Shown: positions 9,480-19,213, counted from the stretch's first letter. The stretch: DNA of 64,000 nucleotides from Desertivirga brevis (GCF_017355835.1 NZ_JAFEWF010000016.1:42531-106530), one strand, 5' to 3'. Notes: generated by a model not told the origin, from the sequence alone. Numbers and translations: made by a program.

Positions 9480-10123
9480 TCTGGATTAATTTAGTGACCT
9501 ACTCTTTTTCAATGGTAATAGAACCTGCGGGACCAAATAATGATAATGATTACGAGATCCTGTCTCTCATTAAGCAAGGAGATAGGCTTGTCTATGAGGG
9601 GTTTTACAAAAAGCACTATAAAACCCTGCATATCCTTGCCTTTAGCTATGTAAAAAGACATGAGATAGCAGAGGAAATTGTAAACGATGTATTCATTAAC
9701 ATTTGGAACAAGGCTGCAGATATTGCTATAAACCAGTCTTTTAAGAGTTATATTGTCAGATCCGTAGCTAATGCTTCAATTAATTATATAAAGAAAGAAA
9801 AGGTGTATGCAGAAAAGCAGGAAAAATACACCAGGTGGACTGAAAATACGTTAAGCTTAGAGGAAGATATGGAAGAAAAAGAGCTCGTCCTGCTGCGGCT
9901 TGAGAAGGCTCTTGATCTTTTGCCTCCCCAATGTAAGAAAGTGATGATGATGAGCCGTTTTGAAAAGTTGAAGCAACAGGAGATCGCCGATCGCTTAAAC
10001 ATTTCAATAAAAACGGTAAAAAACCATCTCACTTATGGTTTTTCGAAGCTAAGAGATACTCTTTCAGCTGACGGAATTGTTATTACGCTGCTCATTTTTA
10101 TTGTATTCTCACTAATAATATAA
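9476..10123 (+). CDS. ECF RNA polymerase sigma factor, FecI-like
   Basis: This sigma-70 family ECF factor should direct transcription of the downstream receptor operon when released by its FecR partner. Region 2 has 'HILAFSYVKRHEIAEEIVNDVFINIW' and region 4 has 'LPPQCKKVMMMSRFEKLKQQEIADRLNISIKTVKNHL', the usual helix-turn-helix. The start at 9476 overlaps the preceding stop; ATG 9515 (MVIEPAG) matches family length better and may be the real start. The last 15 or so residues (IVITLLIFIVFSLII) are an unusual hydrophobic tail that could hold the protein at the membrane near FecR. Confidence 0.92.
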   Translation: MIWINLVTYSFSMVIEPAGPNNDNDYEILSLIKQGDRLVYEGFYKKHYKTLHILAFSYVKRHEIAEEIVNDVFINIWNKAADIAINQSFKSYIVRSVANASINYIKKEKVYAEKQEKYTRWTENTLSLEEDMEEKELVLLRLEKALDLLPPQCKKVMMMSRFEKLKQQEIADRLNISIKTVKNHLTYGFSKLRDTLSADGIVITLLIFIVFSLII

Positions 10124-10128
10124 CATCC

Positions 10129-11145
10129 ATGGAAATGCAGAATAATTTTAATGAATATGCTTTTACTCTCATAGTTGATGAGTTTGATGGTAATATTTCA
10201 GAGGATCAAAAAATGGAATTGCAGGCCTGGAGGCAATTATCAGCGGAGAATGAAAAGATCTATCAGGAATTTCATTCAATAAAGTCAGAGATTGATGCAC
10301 TTGCAGCATTTAAAGAGATTGACGTAAATGCTTCATGGAGCAAGGTTAATGAAGGGTTAGATGCAAGAGTTTTCAATCTAAGGGGATCTTCTTCAGAAAG
10401 AAAAGCGCGTGCTACTGGATCATCAACTAAGAAAAGCTACAAATGGCTCTATGGCCTTGCTGCTTCAGTTATATTTGTAATTGGTCTTCTAATGTTCAGG
10501 TCTGGGGGATTAGACAGATTAGAGACAGGCGCGGGAGAACATAAAAGAGTTACTCTTCCGGATGGTTCATGGTTGGCCCTGGCTGAAGGAACAGTGATTC
10601 AATACGACAGCTTGGGATTTAATAATAAACGGGAATTAATCTTTGTTAAGGGAGAGGCCTTTTTCAGGGTGATCCACAACCACGAAAAGCCATTTCTGAT
10701 CAAAACGGACGAGGCTACCATCCAAGACCTTGGAACTGATTTTTTCGTTACAAAAAACAAAGAATCAGTTAAGGTTATGGTTAGTTCAGGTACAGTTGCC
10801 TTGAAAGCACTAGCTACTGGAGAGTCCAGGATTATATCGGCGGGGCATTCAGGCCTCTATTCGAGTAATGATAAGTCTCTCACTGAAAAGCCAGACACAG
10901 GAGCCCACGAGGTACAAAGGCTTAATAAACAGCTTACGTTTGTGAACGCCGATTTGATGGAAATTGTTAACAAGTTAAAGAGCGTTTACGGAAAAAATAT
11001 AGTAATAAAAGACAGGTCTTTGATGCATAGAAAATTAACCGCTCCCTTGTCTTATCAAACAGTGGATAGTGCACTTTCTGTTATCGCTGCATCACTGCAG
11101 GTGAAAGTAGCTCGTTCCGGTTCTGGCTTTGTTATTATGAAATAA
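10129..11145 (+). CDS. FecR-family anti-sigma factor
   Basis: This single-span inner-membrane regulator probably relays the state of the TonB receptor to the ECF sigma factor encoded five bases upstream. It has a cytosolic sigma-binding N-terminus of about 100 residues, a membrane helix near 103-122 (WLYGLAASVIFVIGLLMF) and a periplasmic FecR domain ('VTLPDGSWLALAEGTVIQY', 'GEAFFRV', 'FLIKT'). A C-terminal DUF4974/STN-like module ends at residue 338. Length and order are standard for Bacteroidota. Confidence 0.94.
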   Translation: MEMQNNFNEYAFTLIVDEFDGNISEDQKMELQAWRQLSAENEKIYQEFHSIKSEIDALAAFKEIDVNASWSKVNEGLDARVFNLRGSSSERKARATGSSTKKSYKWLYGLAASVIFVIGLLMFRSGGLDRLETGAGEHKRVTLPDGSWLALAEGTVIQYDSLGFNNKRELIFVKGEAFFRVIHNHEKPFLIKTDEATIQDLGTDFFVTKNKESVKVMVSSGTVALKALATGESRIISAGHSGLYSSNDKSLTEKPDTGAHEVQRLNKQLTFVNADLMEIVNKLKSVYGKNIVIKDRSLMHRKLTAPLSYQTVDSALSVIAASLQVKVARSGSGFVIMK

Positions 11146-11218
11146 TTGATCAAATTTTTGTACTAATCACCAAATTGTAATATAATAGCCTGTTAAGACC
11201 ATCTGAAGGGTAACAGGT

Positions 11219-13762
11219 ATGTTGTTTAGGAAAGACCTATTAGTTTTCTTTTTTCTGTTAGTTTCATTAGTGGCTAAAGGTCAAGTACAGGTTTCGTTGG
11301 CAAAACCCCTTACCATTTCGTTTAAAAATCAATCGTTAAAAGCTGCTTTACTCGATATTCAGGCCAAAAGCCATGTTAATATTGCTTTTGATCCTGGTAT
11401 CATCCCTTTAAATCCAACTATAACCCGCGATTTCAACAATATGACAGTTGCTGAGATCCTTTCAATAGTTTTGCATCACGGAAACCTTACTTACACTATC
11501 GTGGCTGACCGGGTTGTTGTACTAAGAGAAAGGATTCAGTATTATACAATTGATGGTTATGTTACGGAAGAAGAATCGGGTGAACCCTTGATCGCGGCTG
11601 GAATATATATCCCCGAACTTAAGATCTCCACACTCACTAATCAATACGGCTTTTATTCTCTTACTGTTCCTGCTGGCGCGTACGAGCTAATTATTTCCCA
11701 TATCGAGTACCAGGGCTTTAAACGAGTTGTAAAAGTTGAAGAAGATAAAAGATTATCATTTCATTTAACAATCAAGCAGAACAAGTTGAAAGAGGTGGTT
11801 GTGGCACCTAACCTTAAACCGGATTCTTTAACTGTTAATCAGGGTATTTGGAACTTAGGTCACGAGCAGCTGAAACAGATTGCGTACTATGCCGGAGAGG
11901 TAGATGTAATTAAGGCGCTGCAAATGCAAAATGGAGTTAAGGCCCTTACGGAAGGAAGCTCAGGGTTGTTTGTCAGAGGTGGTAGTATCGATCAGAATTT
12001 GATCATGCTGGATGAGGCGATGATCTATAATCCTTCCCATCTGTTCGGTTTAGTTTCTATATTCAATCCCGACGCCATTAAAAATGTTCAGCTATATAAA
12101 GACTTTATGCCAGCTTCCTTTGGTGGGCGTCTCTCTTCCGTATTAGACAGCCGCATGGCCGACGGGAACAATAAGGAGTTTCATGTGAAGGGCGGTGCTA
12201 GCTTATTGTCATTAAGAGCAGCGGCCGAGGGGCCAATTATAAGAGAAAGAGGTTCCTTCTTACTCACATTTAGAAGAAGTTTACTTGATCTGATCAATAA
12301 GGATTACAGGATCGTTAATCCTAACTCTACTTATTATGATGTAAACCTCAAATTGAACATGCAGCTGGACCGGAATAATAAGGTGTTTTATTCTTTTTAT
12401 GGTGGGAAGGATAAGCTTTTCTCTGAAAACTCCTTTGGCAACCGCTGGGGTAATCTAACATCAACATTTCGTTGGAACCATGTTTTTAACTCCCGGATAT
12501 TTTTCAATTTGTCGGCCATTTATAGCGACTATAAAAATAATCTCGATCTAAATTCTGATACTCTGGCGGAGAAAAAGCAGTGGCAAACAGGAGTAAAGGA
12601 TATAACCCTTAAGGGAGATCTTACATTTTACCGTAACCCTTTTCATGAAGTCAAATTTGGTGGCCTTGTTACCAGACACAAGTTTAACCCTGGTAGTATT
12701 GTAAATTCTGTCTTTCTTGAAAATAATATTCCCATTAATAAGTCATGGGAGTTTGGCACCTACGTCTCTAATAAGTATTCTTTCAACGATAAGGTTACAG
12801 CAGTTGTAGGGTTGCGATTATCGGGGTTCAGTAATGCCGAGGAAAGGTTAGGAGTGTATGACGAAAATGAAAATTTGATAAAGGCATACGAGCATAGCCT
12901 CTATTGGGGAGCCGAACCAAGAGCAAACGTTTCAATATGGCTAAAGAGGAATCATTTTACACACTTCACCTATAATCGTAATTACCAATTCCTGCAGCTT
13001 GTTCAAAACAATGAGCTAGCCTTCTCCTCCCTGGAAACCTGGCTTCCTGTAGCTAAGAAAACAAAGCCCCAAAACTCCCATCACTTTTCCTGGGGATATA
13101 GCTATCAACCAATAAACTACTCCCTTCGAATCAGTACATTTTACAAACATTTAAATAATCAGGTTGAGATACTTGAGCATACCGAACTTATCCAAAATTC
13201 CAGGATACGTGATTTTTTAAGATATGGGAAAGCCAGATCTTATGGATTAGAAGTTGGTTTCAACAGGCAGATCGGCAAGCTAACAGGAGGAGCGGGCTAT
13301 ACCTATTCCCGTACAGTAAGAGCCTTTAGGGACGTAAATAATGGAATGAGATTCCCTGCTAACTTTGATATTCCAAACGATTTCAAGACTAATCTTAGTT
13401 ACGCTTTTAGCAATCAATTGAGGTTGAATAGCTTCTTCACCCTGGCCTCTGGTAGGCCGACTACCTTGCCAGTGGGCTTTTACTTTCACGGTGGAACGCA
13501 AGTACCTATTTATGAAGATAAGAACAATTCCCGTTTCCCAATTTTTCATAGGATGGACTTGTCCTTTCAATATACAGCTCCCGTTAGTCATGCTGCAAAA
13601 CATAGCTGGAAACATTCCTTCTCGGGAGGAGTGTATAACGTTTATAACAGACGAAATCCCTTGTATTACAGGATTTCTCAAGCAACAACTACAAATAGTT
13701 TAGGTGTTGTAAATTCATCAACAAGAGTACTACCATGGGTAGCTTATTCATTTATGTATTAG
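11219..13762 (+). CDS. TonB-dependent receptor with STN and carboxypeptidase-like domains
   Basis: This outer-membrane importer both transports and signals. A signal peptide (ending VAKGQ) precedes an STN domain at about 28-100 that would contact FecR. Next come a CarboxypepD_reg-like domain (about 112-195), a plug ('LFVRGGSIDQNLIMLDEAMIYNPSHL') and a 22-strand barrel to residue 847. The substrate is unknown. Its partner is a DUF4249 lipoprotein rather than SusD, which argues against ordinary glycan uptake. It lies 73 bases behind fecR and only one base separates it from the DUF4249 gene. Confidence 0.92.
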   Translation: MLFRKDLLVFFFLLVSLVAKGQVQVSLAKPLTISFKNQSLKAALLDIQAKSHVNIAFDPGIIPLNPTITRDFNNMTVAEILSIVLHHGNLTYTIVADRVVVLRERIQYYTIDGYVTEEESGEPLIAAGIYIPELKISTLTNQYGFYSLTVPAGAYELIISHIEYQGFKRVVKVEEDKRLSFHLTIKQNKLKEVVVAPNLKPDSLTVNQGIWNLGHEQLKQIAYYAGEVDVIKALQMQNGVKALTEGSSGLFVRGGSIDQNLIMLDEAMIYNPSHLFGLVSIFNPDAIKNVQLYKDFMPASFGGRLSSVLDSRMADGNNKEFHVKGGASLLSLRAAAEGPIIRERGSFLLTFRRSLLDLINKDYRIVNPNSTYYDVNLKLNMQLDRNNKVFYSFYGGKDKLFSENSFGNRWGNLTSTFRWNHVFNSRIFFNLSAIYSDYKNNLDLNSDTLAEKKQWQTGVKDITLKGDLTFYRNPFHEVKFGGLVTRHKFNPGSIVNSVFLENNIPINKSWEFGTYVSNKYSFNDKVTAVVGLRLSGFSNAEERLGVYDENENLIKAYEHSLYWGAEPRANVSIWLKRNHFTHFTYNRNYQFLQLVQNNELAFSSLETWLPVAKKTKPQNSHHFSWGYSYQPINYSLRISTFYKHLNNQVEILEHTELIQNSRIRDFLRYGKARSYGLEVGFNRQIGKLTGGAGYTYSRTVRAFRDVNNGMRFPANFDIPNDFKTNLSYAFSNQLRLNSFFTLASGRPTTLPVGFYFHGGTQVPIYEDKNNSRFPIFHRMDLSFQYTAPVSHAAKHSWKHSFSGGVYNVYNRRNPLYYRISQATTTNSLGVVNSSTRVLPWVAYSFMY

Positions 13763-13763
13763 C

Positions 13764-14603
13764 ATGAAGGTGGGCGCTTTTTTAATTTCGTTATTGGCAT
13801 TCATGCTTGTTCTTAGTTGTAGAAAAGAGAACGCAGAGGAGGCTCACTTTACTAAGAGGAAGTATGATTATGATATTATTATCGAGGGTGGGATAAATAC
13901 AATGCAAAGAAATCAGTATATCAAACTAACTGCACCGTCGTATAATCCCGACTCGCTTCCCACTCCTATTGATGGTGCTGAAGTTTTGGTAAACGACGGG
14001 CATAGGGACATCCTTTTTAAGCTTACCTCTAGTCCTGGAATTTACTCAGGTAATGTGGCTCAAAACCAGAGGTATAACCAACCCTACCGGTTGACCGTAA
14101 GATACAAAGGAAAGGAATATACAGCTATCGATTCGCTAATTCAGGTAGTTAATATAATTGATGATTTTATTCCACTCAGTATCCTTCGTTATCCTGATAA
14201 ACGACTCGAACTTAATATCCCAAAACATACCTTCGGCTTTAATAGTGCGGCGAGATGGTATATCGGTAATAAGAATCAACCTTCCTGGCAACCCTCTAAA
14301 TTTGATAGTGTCAGCTACTCTTATACTCATTCTTTCGGGGTACCTAATTCCATTTACCCCTTATTGAATCAAAAAAGGAAGGAGTGGGTAAGTCCGGGTG
14401 AGTTCATAACCATCTATAAATTCTCTATGTCTGACGCTTATTCAAAATATCTTTACTCCGTCTTCCTTGAAACGGATTGGCGTGGAATTTTTTCAAGCTC
14501 TCCCGCTACAATAAAGGGAAATATTAGTAATAGGGCAATGGGTTTTTTTTACGTGACCGATGTTGATATAAGAAGGTATAGGATTAGTGAGCTGATACAA
14601 TAA
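13764..14603 (+). CDS. DUF4249 lipoprotein, partner of the TonB receptor
   Basis: This 279-residue lipoprotein has lipobox LVLSC (Cys near residue 19). It then carries the DUF4249 layout: 'YDIIIEGGINTMQRNQYIKLT', an Ig-like strand region ('GAEVLVND') and the 'NQPYRLTVRYKGKEYTA' segment. DUF4249 proteins are nearly always encoded beside TonB receptors of this kind and are thought to be their surface lipoprotein partners. The function is not established. It closes the operon; a strong terminator follows 12 bases after the stop. Confidence 0.88.
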   Translation: MKVGAFLISLLAFMLVLSCRKENAEEAHFTKRKYDYDIIIEGGINTMQRNQYIKLTAPSYNPDSLPTPIDGAEVLVNDGHRDILFKLTSSPGIYSGNVAQNQRYNQPYRLTVRYKGKEYTAIDSLIQVVNIIDDFIPLSILRYPDKRLELNIPKHTFGFNSAARWYIGNKNQPSWQPSKFDSVSYSYTHSFGVPNSIYPLLNQKRKEWVSPGEFITIYKFSMSDAYSKYLYSVFLETDWRGIFSSSPATIKGNISNRAMGFFYVTDVDIRRYRISELIQ

Positions 14604-14614
14604 TTAGTGATGGC

Positions 14615-14648
14615 AAAAAGAAAGCCTCACAGGGGAGGCTTTCTTTTT
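14615..14648. terminator. Bidirectional terminator
   Basis: A perfect stem AAAAAGAAAGCCTC / GAGGCTTTCTTTTT with a short loop lies between the convergent DUF4249 and outer-membrane barrel genes. Its flanking A- and T-runs serve both strands. Confidence 0.9.
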
Positions 14649-14668
14649 GTTAATGTGTTAATAAATTC

Positions 14669-15331
14669 TTAGAATGCGTAACCAACCGAGAATGACCAAA
14701 CCCTGTTAGTTTGTTTCATATCCCTGCTAGTGTTTTTTGGTCTCAGGTCATTGATACCTAACCCGTAACCTGCACCAATATTAAATCCGTTATTTAACTG
14801 AAAACCTCCAATGAAGTTGAAACCCATATCAAATGATTTCAGATCTTTTCCAACTTCGTCGCCAAACTTTACATCGCTTGTAGTTTCGTTGCCATTGGCT
14901 TTGTTCTCTATTTTATTTTGACCTGCAATTCCATAAGCTGCGTATGGTCCTGCACCAACAAAGAAATTAGTTCCTGAGCTGGTTAGCGGAAGTTTAGCTA
15001 CCAGGTTAAGAGGAACTTCTATCCACATAGTGCTTTGTTTGTATTCATTAGTTCCATCGTCGCCAAACTCACCACCTTTTCCCTGTAACGATATACCTGG
15101 TTGGAATGAGAAGTTTGAACTCAAAGCGATATCACTATAGCCAGTTACATGAAAATTAGTGATTGTACTTGTTTCAGGGTTCTCACCGTCACTAACGTGG
15201 AAGCTGTATTTTGGAATATTTACACCAGCTTTCAAACCCCATTTAGTTCCAGTGCTTGTTGTTGATGTTGACTGAGCGAACGTAGCTGTTCCAGCCAGGA
15301 ATGCTACTGCAAGTAAAGCTATTTTTTTCAT
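14669..15331 (-). CDS. Outer-membrane beta-barrel protein (porin-like, OMP_b-brl_2 type)
   Basis: The 220-residue protein has a signal peptide (MKKIALLAVAFLAGTATFAQ). It then shows an alternating hydrophobic pattern with 'GLKAGVNIPKY' near the start and 'WSFSVGYAF' at the end, as in small 8-10-strand barrels of the PorT/OMP_b-brl_2 group. An in-frame ATG at 15343 adds four residues, but MKKIALL is the better start. It is a monocistronic unit. The specific role is unknown. Confidence 0.88.
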   Translation of the reverse strand: MKKIALLAVAFLAGTATFAQSTSTTSTGTKWGLKAGVNIPKYSFHVSDGENPETSTITNFHVTGYSDIALSSNFSFQPGISLQGKGGEFGDDGTNEYKQSTMWIEVPLNLVAKLPLTSSGTNFFVGAGPYAAYGIAGQNKIENKANGNETTSDVKFGDEVGKDLKSFDMGFNFIGGFQLNNGFNIGAGYGLGINDLRPKNTSRDMKQTNRVWSFSVGYAF

Positions 15332-15527
15332 TTTAATTTCCATTTTTGGTTTAACAATAGTGTGTTACTGTTGCAGATTCTTCAAAAAGGGAGCCGGAAA
15401 AATTGGAAATAAATGAAATATTTGAAATTGAGCCCCTTAGCATGTTAATAATTTATTCTATCAGCCAAATGCTTCTTATGGTTTAATTTGTGTTTTGTCT
15501 ATTATCCCCTACAAAATGTACCATAAT

Positions 15528-16382
15528 CTATAGGTTAGTTGTAGAAAAAGTGTCTCCCTGTTTAATATCACCTGTTTGGTAGCCTTTCTTGAACCAGCGG
15601 ATACGCTGGGCTGAGGTACCATGGGTAAATGCATCAGGAACTACATAACCCTGAGCTTCTTTTTGAAGTTTGTCATCCCCTATAGCATTTGCAGCACCAA
15701 GTGCTTCCTCTATATCTCCTTCCTCCAGGATATTTTTCGTCTGTTGGGCATGGTGGGCCCATACACCTGCAAGAAAATCCGCCTGAAGTTCCAGTCTGAC
15801 GGAGAGCTTATTGTATTCTTCCTTACTTAACCGACCCCGAAGCTGATCTACTTTTCCGCTGGTTCCAAGTAGGTTTTGGATATGGTGTCCTACTTCGTGA
15901 GCCACTACATAAGCCATAGCAAAATCGCCGGGAGCGTTAAATCGATTCTTCAGATCATCGTAAAAGGAAAGATCAATGTATACCTTTTCATCACCCGGGC
16001 AGTAGAAGGGACCAGTAGACGAGCTCGCAGATCCGCATGCCGAGCTCACGGAGTTACTAAATAGTACCAAAGTTGGTTTTTTGTAAGTCTGACCCGAAGC
16101 TGTAAAAAGAGAATCCCATACATCCTCAGTGTCTCCCAAAACAACTGCTACAAAGTGGGCTGCTTCATCATTTTCTCTCGAGGTGCTTAGAGGCGCTTCT
16201 CTTTGTTCCTGATGTCCGCCTCCCTGTTGGCTCATCCCTATTAATTCCAAAGGATTTTGTCCCGTTAATACAGAAAAGATCAGTGCTATAATAGCCGTGA
16301 GTCCTCCGCCTATGGCGAGCCCTCCTCCTCCAGATCTTCTATCTTCAATATTTCCACTTTCTTTACGTCCTATCCAGCGCAT
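15528..16382 (-). CDS. YpfJ-family neutral zinc metallopeptidase
   Basis: This 284-residue membrane-anchored protein of the PF04228 family probably acts as a zinc peptidase outside the inner membrane. After a Gly-rich N-terminus and one membrane helix (about 22-40) comes the peptidase domain. It has HEVGHHIQ as zinc site and catalytic Glu, and 'ELQADFLAGVWAHH' supplying the third ligand. The 'CGSASSSTGPFYCPGDEKVYID' segment is also typical. The end has the usual 'FTHGTSAQRIRWFKKGYQTGD'. It appears to be a single gene. Confidence 0.93.
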   Translation of the reverse strand: MRWIGRKESGNIEDRRSGGGGLAIGGGLTAIIALIFSVLTGQNPLELIGMSQQGGGHQEQREAPLSTSRENDEAAHFVAVVLGDTEDVWDSLFTASGQTYKKPTLVLFSNSVSSACGSASSSTGPFYCPGDEKVYIDLSFYDDLKNRFNAPGDFAMAYVVAHEVGHHIQNLLGTSGKVDQLRGRLSKEEYNKLSVRLELQADFLAGVWAHHAQQTKNILEEGDIEEALGAANAIGDDKLQKEAQGYVVPDAFTHGTSAQRIRWFKKGYQTGDIKQGDTFSTTNL

Positions 16383-16559
16383 AACTATTTTTAATTTTGA
16401 TTATGTTAGAAGGAACAGAAGCTTCAAATGCTTTGTTTGGAACCGCTAAAATTCAAGAAAATTTGGGATTTGTTGATTGGCTTACAGATATATACTCGAT
16501 TTGTTTTAGAAATTCGAAAAAAAGTAGTTAATTTTACCTAGTAAATAAAAGCCTCGAGT

Positions 16560-17444
16560 TTGGAAAGTTCAATTTCTATTGTTGCCGCAAGTGACAACCA
16601 TTATGCACTTCTTCTTGCAGCGTTAATTAAATCGGTTGAAGTTAATCATAAGACAAATGAAAAACTCGACTTTTATATAATTGATGACGGGATTTCAAAG
16701 CGGAATAAGACCAGGATTCAATCCTCTATTAATCCTGATACCACCACCTTACACTGGAACCCAAGTAAAGGCGTTGTTCCTGAGAATGTGAAAATACCTG
16801 TTGATCATACAGCCTTTCCTTTAACTACTTACCTCAGATTATTCGGCCCTCATATTGTTCCTGCATCTGTAAAAAAGATCATTTATCTCGATGTGGATAT
16901 GATAGTTCAGGATGATATTTCCAAGCTTTACAATGTTGATATAGGAGATGCGCTCATCGCTGCAGTTCAGGACATCGGAAAAACTGTAAGTTGCGATTGG
17001 GGAGGGGTTCCAAATTGGAAGGAACTAGGTATGGATGAACAGGCCAAGTATTTTAACGCTGGTTTATTAGTGATCAATACAGAGGCCTGGCGATCAAAGG
17101 GAACAACCACTAAAGTGCTGCAGGCGATGTATGATAATATGAAACATGTTAACTTTGCCGACCAGTACGGACTTAACGTGGCTTTATATAATGAGTGGGT
17201 GGAGTTGGATCCCAAATGGAACTGGTTTGCTAATGACGCCTGCGAGAATCCTTATATAGTTCATTTTTTAGATATCAAACCCATTTTTAAAAATTACCGA
17301 TCACAGGAAAGTTTTAAAACTGAATTTTATAAATACCTGAACCAAACCGCCTGGAAGGGCCACAAACCTGTTAGCGGCTATAAACGCCTTATGAGAAAGG
17401 CAGCAAATAAAATAAAGAAAAGGATCTTAAAGATTTTTAGCTAA
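16560..17444 (+). CDS. Glycosyltransferase family 8
   Basis: This GT-A retaining transferase would add a hexose (often Glc or Gal) to the growing surface glycan. The N-terminus is 'SISIVAASDNHYALLLAALIKSV', and the metal-binding DxD is in 'IIYLDVDMIVQDD'. 'YFNAGLLVINTEAWR', 'DQYGLN' and the C-terminal 'IVHFLDIKPIFKNY' region match GT8. Length is 294 residues with a basic tail. The frame has TTG at 16560 and no nearby ATG. It is the first gene of the plus-strand arm of the polysaccharide locus, six bases before the next. Confidence 0.9.
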   Translation: MESSISIVAASDNHYALLLAALIKSVEVNHKTNEKLDFYIIDDGISKRNKTRIQSSINPDTTTLHWNPSKGVVPENVKIPVDHTAFPLTTYLRLFGPHIVPASVKKIIYLDVDMIVQDDISKLYNVDIGDALIAAVQDIGKTVSCDWGGVPNWKELGMDEQAKYFNAGLLVINTEAWRSKGTTTKVLQAMYDNMKHVNFADQYGLNVALYNEWVELDPKWNWFANDACENPYIVHFLDIKPIFKNYRSQESFKTEFYKYLNQTAWKGHKPVSGYKRLMRKAANKIKKRILKIFS

Positions 17445-17449
17445 GAGAG

Positions 17450-18298
17450 ATGTACTTTAACTCAGTAACGCTTTTAATTACGCATTATAACCGAAGCTTA
17501 TCACTTGAACGTTTGCTCCGCACGTTTTCCAAGCTAGATTGCCAATTTGAAGACATTGTTGTTTCTGATGATGGAAGTAAGCCTGAACATATTAATTATA
17601 TTCAAAAGCTTCAGGAACAATTTTCCTTTCGTTTGATTACAACACCTGTTAACAAAGGTCTTGGCAATAATATAAACAAAGGTCAGGACGCGGTTAATAC
17701 ACCCTATACACTTTATGTACAGGAAGACTTTGTTCCAAAGCCCTTATTCAAAAAGAAATTTGTAGAAGCTCTTGCTGCTTTAGAGGAGGATCAGGAGTAC
17801 GATATGGTGAGGTTTTACGCGTATTTTAAGTATCCTTATTTAAAGCCATATAAACACGGGTTTTCAGAAATGATCTTCAATGCCTGGGCATGGGGATATA
17901 AAAAGTTCTACTACTATAGCGATCATCCGCACCTGCGACGCAGCAACTTCTTCCAGAAGTTCGGCCGCTACCATGAGGGTATCAAGGTGGAAAGGACGGA
18001 GTACAAAATGATGTTCTCATTTTTACAGAAAAAAGGGAAGGCTTTATTTTATGAGGACTATCAGGATCTTTTCGACCAGGTGAATACATCATACGAGCCG
18101 AGTACTGTAACCAGGAATAAATGGAGAGAGAGCGGGAATCCGTTTATCTTGATGATGAGAGAGGCGTACAGGTATTTAAGATTTAATTTCGACCTTCACT
18201 TCACTCCCTCAACTAGCAATGAGAAATCAGGTCACTTAAATAATCAAGGGGGTAAAGACGACGACAAATTTCCTCCCAAAGGTGTTGTAGTAGTCTGA
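17450..18298 (+). CDS. GT2-type glycosyltransferase, copy 1
   Basis: The protein has a GT-A fold start, 'VTLLITHYNRSLSLERLL', then 'IVVSDDGSK' for nucleotide binding and 'PVNKGLGNNINKGQDAV'. 'YTLYVQEDFVPK' follows, where QED takes the DxD position. A long conserved second half includes 'YYYSDHPHLRRSNFFQKFGRY'. It is a near duplicate of the gene at 18440, with long identical stretches, but has an extra hydrophilic C-terminal tail of about 30 residues ending PPKGVVVV. GAGAGATG is a good start context. The donor and acceptor are unknown. Confidence 0.87.
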   Translation: MYFNSVTLLITHYNRSLSLERLLRTFSKLDCQFEDIVVSDDGSKPEHINYIQKLQEQFSFRLITTPVNKGLGNNINKGQDAVNTPYTLYVQEDFVPKPLFKKKFVEALAALEEDQEYDMVRFYAYFKYPYLKPYKHGFSEMIFNAWAWGYKKFYYYSDHPHLRRSNFFQKFGRYHEGIKVERTEYKMMFSFLQKKGKALFYEDYQDLFDQVNTSYEPSTVTRNKWRESGNPFILMMREAYRYLRFNFDLHFTPSTSNEKSGHLNNQGGKDDDKFPPKGVVVV

Positions 18299-18439
18299 TA
18301 AATATTTTTACTTAAAATATAACGTTTCAGACCCAGGTTCCGTATAAGTGACAAAACAACGGTGATGAATGAAGAGCGCGGGATTATAAATTTTTAGAAT
18401 TTCACATTTAACTTGTGTCGTTAGTTATTATTCAAGATA

Positions 18440-19213
18440 ATGAGTAGCAGTTATTACTTTAAGGGCATTACTTTATTAATTACTCATTATAACAGGAGTA
18501 AATCACTCGAGAGGCTTTTAAGATCATTTAAGGATCAGGGTTATCAATTTGAAGACATTGTAGTGTCTGATGATGGTAGTAAAATTGAACATATGTCATG
18601 TCTGCTTAGTTTGCAGAAGGAGTTTGAATTCAATTTGGTTACAACGCCCGAAAATAAGGGTCTTGGGAACAATATTAACAAAGGGCAGGAGGCTGTTAAA
18701 ACTCCTTATACTCTTTATGTTCAAGAAGACTTTGTTCCAAAAGCTCTTTTCCTCGAGAAGTTGAAATTTTCACACGAGTTCATGGAGGCCCACTCTGAGT
18801 TCGATATGGTTAGGTACTATGCCTATTTCAAATATCCTTCGCTTAAGCCTTTCCGTAATGGCTTTTCGGAAATGGTGTTTAATTGGTGGAGCGTAACTGG
18901 TACTTACCGGAAGTTTTATTACTACAGTGATCATCCCCACCTTAGAAGGAGCAACTTTCTCGATAAATTCGGAAGGTACGCTGAGGGAGTTAAAGGGGAT
19001 GTTACAGAATATAGAATGATGATGTCATTCTTAAAAAACAAGGGTAAAGCTTTGTTTTACGAAGATTACAATGACCTGTTTGATCAGGTTAACTCATCTT
19101 CTGAGCCATCAACAATGAAAAGGAATTTTTGGAGAGAAAGTAATAGTTGGGCTATAAGTGCATTGAGGCACTTGTACCGTCATTTACGATTCAATTACGA
19201 TTATCATTTTTAG
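18440..19213 (+). CDS. GT2-type glycosyltransferase, copy 2
   Basis: This 257-residue paralogue of the preceding gene keeps every motif: 'ITLLITHYNRSKSLERLL', 'IVVSDDGSK', 'ENKGLGNNINKGQEAV', 'YTLYVQEDFVPK' and 'YYYSDHPHLRRSNFLDKFGRY'. It lacks the C-terminal tail of copy 1. The 141 bases between the copies hold no gene. Tandem duplicates of this kind usually add related sugars in successive steps; that is inference. Confidence 0.87.
   Translation: MSSSYYFKGITLLITHYNRSKSLERLLRSFKDQGYQFEDIVVSDDGSKIEHMSCLLSLQKEFEFNLVTTPENKGLGNNINKGQEAVKTPYTLYVQEDFVPKALFLEKLKFSHEFMEAHSEFDMVRYYAYFKYPSLKPFRNGFSEMVFNWWSVTGTYRKFYYYSDHPHLRRSNFLDKFGRYAEGVKGDVTEYRMMMSFLKNKGKALFYEDYNDLFDQVNSSSEPSTMKRNFWRESNSWAISALRHLYRHLRFNYDYHF

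Noticed and set aside
16403..16531. 42-codon frame (MLEGTEASNALFG...) between the metallopeptidase and GT8
   Set aside because: No recognisable feature and poor start context. Too little evidence to call, though not excluded.
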